Shown here in pieces: positions 5,932 to 7,860 of a stretch of 7,860 nt of DNA. Source of the DNA: Devosia sp. Its GTDB lineage: Bacteria > Pseudomonadota > Alphaproteobacteria > Rhizobiales > Devosiaceae. The stretch is from the NCBI GenBank assembly GCA_025352765.1, contig JANXSI010000052.1, positions 1-7,860 on the forward strand. Direction: 5' to 3'. Position numbers and translations under genes: made by a program. Numbering within the stretch: position 1 is the first letter of the stretch; every line of letters begins with the position of its first letter. Below the pieces are notes generated by a model. The model searched no databases. It saw only the letters and a program-made list of their open reading frames with translations, and was not told where the DNA came from.

Positions 5932-5958
5932 GCTTATGGGCGAATCAGTCGCATAAGC
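5932..5958 (+). repeat. Hairpin in the dnaG-rpoD spacer
   Basis: GCTTATG (5932-5938) pairs with CATAAGC (5952-5958). Inside it, CGA (5941-5943) pairs with TCG (5949-5951), leaving a 2-base bulge and the 5-base loop ATCAG, a 10-pair stem in all. It begins 26 bases after the dnaG stop. There is no U-tract after it, so it is not a classical terminator. It could be an RNA processing, stabilising or attenuating element that sets the DnaG to RpoD ratio. Confidence 0.45.
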
Positions 5959-5977
5959 CAGTTCGGAAGCGAATCAG
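5940..5977. repeat. Direct repeat GCGAATCAG, two copies
   Basis: Identical 9-base copies occur at 5940-5948 and 5969-5977, 29 bases apart. Counting four further bases, 11 of 13 positions match. The first copy forms part of the loop side of the hairpin at 5932-5958. It may be a paired protein-binding site ahead of rpoD or a chance repeat. Confidence 0.35.
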
Positions 5978-6037
5978 GGGCCGCACCCGCGGTCGAACCC
6001 TTGCCGCTCGTTTCCATGCCACCATTTGAACCCCACG

Positions 6038-6054
6038 GGCCCGGAATTCGGGCC
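6038..6054 (+). repeat. GC-rich hairpin next to the rpoD ribosome binding site
   Basis: GGCCCG (6038-6043) and CGGGCC (6049-6054) form a perfect 6-pair stem with the loop GAATT. It ends two bases before a GGAG (6057-6060) and 18 bases before the rpoD ATG. It lies in the rpoD leader and could limit or position ribosome access. There is no T-run after it, so a terminator role is unlikely. Confidence 0.4.
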
Positions 6055-6072
6055 ACGGAGCTAGAGAGCCAG

Positions 6073-7860
<1,788 letters not shown>

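Noticed and set aside
6038..6060. Intrinsic terminator between dnaG and rpoD
   Set aside because: The stem is followed by A/C/G-rich sequence including the ribosome binding site, with no T-run.

Overview
The window comes from a high-GC bacterium, most likely an alphaproteobacterium of the Hyphomicrobiales (Devosia-like or rhizobia-like). The main reasons are the style of the DnaG N-terminus, an RpoD with a large low-complexity acidic/proline-alanine insert, and the dnaG-rpoD pairing without rpsU. The taxonomic call is inference from protein style, not from a search.

Layout, left to right. (1) 1-1623, minus strand: two tandem paralogous 12-TM MFS efflux-type transporters. The downstream one (1-411) runs off the left edge. 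They share about half their residues over the visible 137 positions. (2) 1624-1750: a divergent intergenic region with a small dyad overlapping a candidate minus-strand promoter. (3) 1751-2314, plus: a HdeD/DUF308-type six-helix membrane protein. (4) 2287-3165, minus: a YihY/BrkB-family membrane protein whose 3' end overlaps the HdeD gene tail-to-tail by 28 bases. (5) 3166-3368: a divergent intergenic region with a GC-rich inverted repeat and a perfect TTGACA. (6) 3369-3878, plus: a small predicted lipoprotein with a transthyretin/carboxypeptidase-regulatory-like beta domain; its best start is a TTG. (7) 3957-5906, plus: dnaG, DNA primase. (8) 5907-6072: an intergenic region with two hairpins and a 9-base direct repeat. 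(9) 6073-7860, plus: rpoD, the housekeeping sigma-70 factor, truncated by the right edge before region 4.

The right half is the conserved dnaG-rpoD core of the macromolecular-synthesis operon, linking replication priming to housekeeping transcription initiation. The left half is membrane and envelope genes (efflux pumps, HdeD-like, BrkB-like, lipoprotein), with no sign of a joint pathway beyond envelope location. Three of the seven genes appear to start with TTG, each supported by a Shine-Dalgarno motif and by homology or signal-peptide logic.

I see no mobile element, CRISPR array, tRNA, rRNA, defence system or other undescribed multi-gene system. The points worth a second look are regulatory: start-codon choice, the structured dnaG leader, the structured dnaG-rpoD spacer and the convergent overlap. 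No gene-free stretch exceeds about 205 bases.
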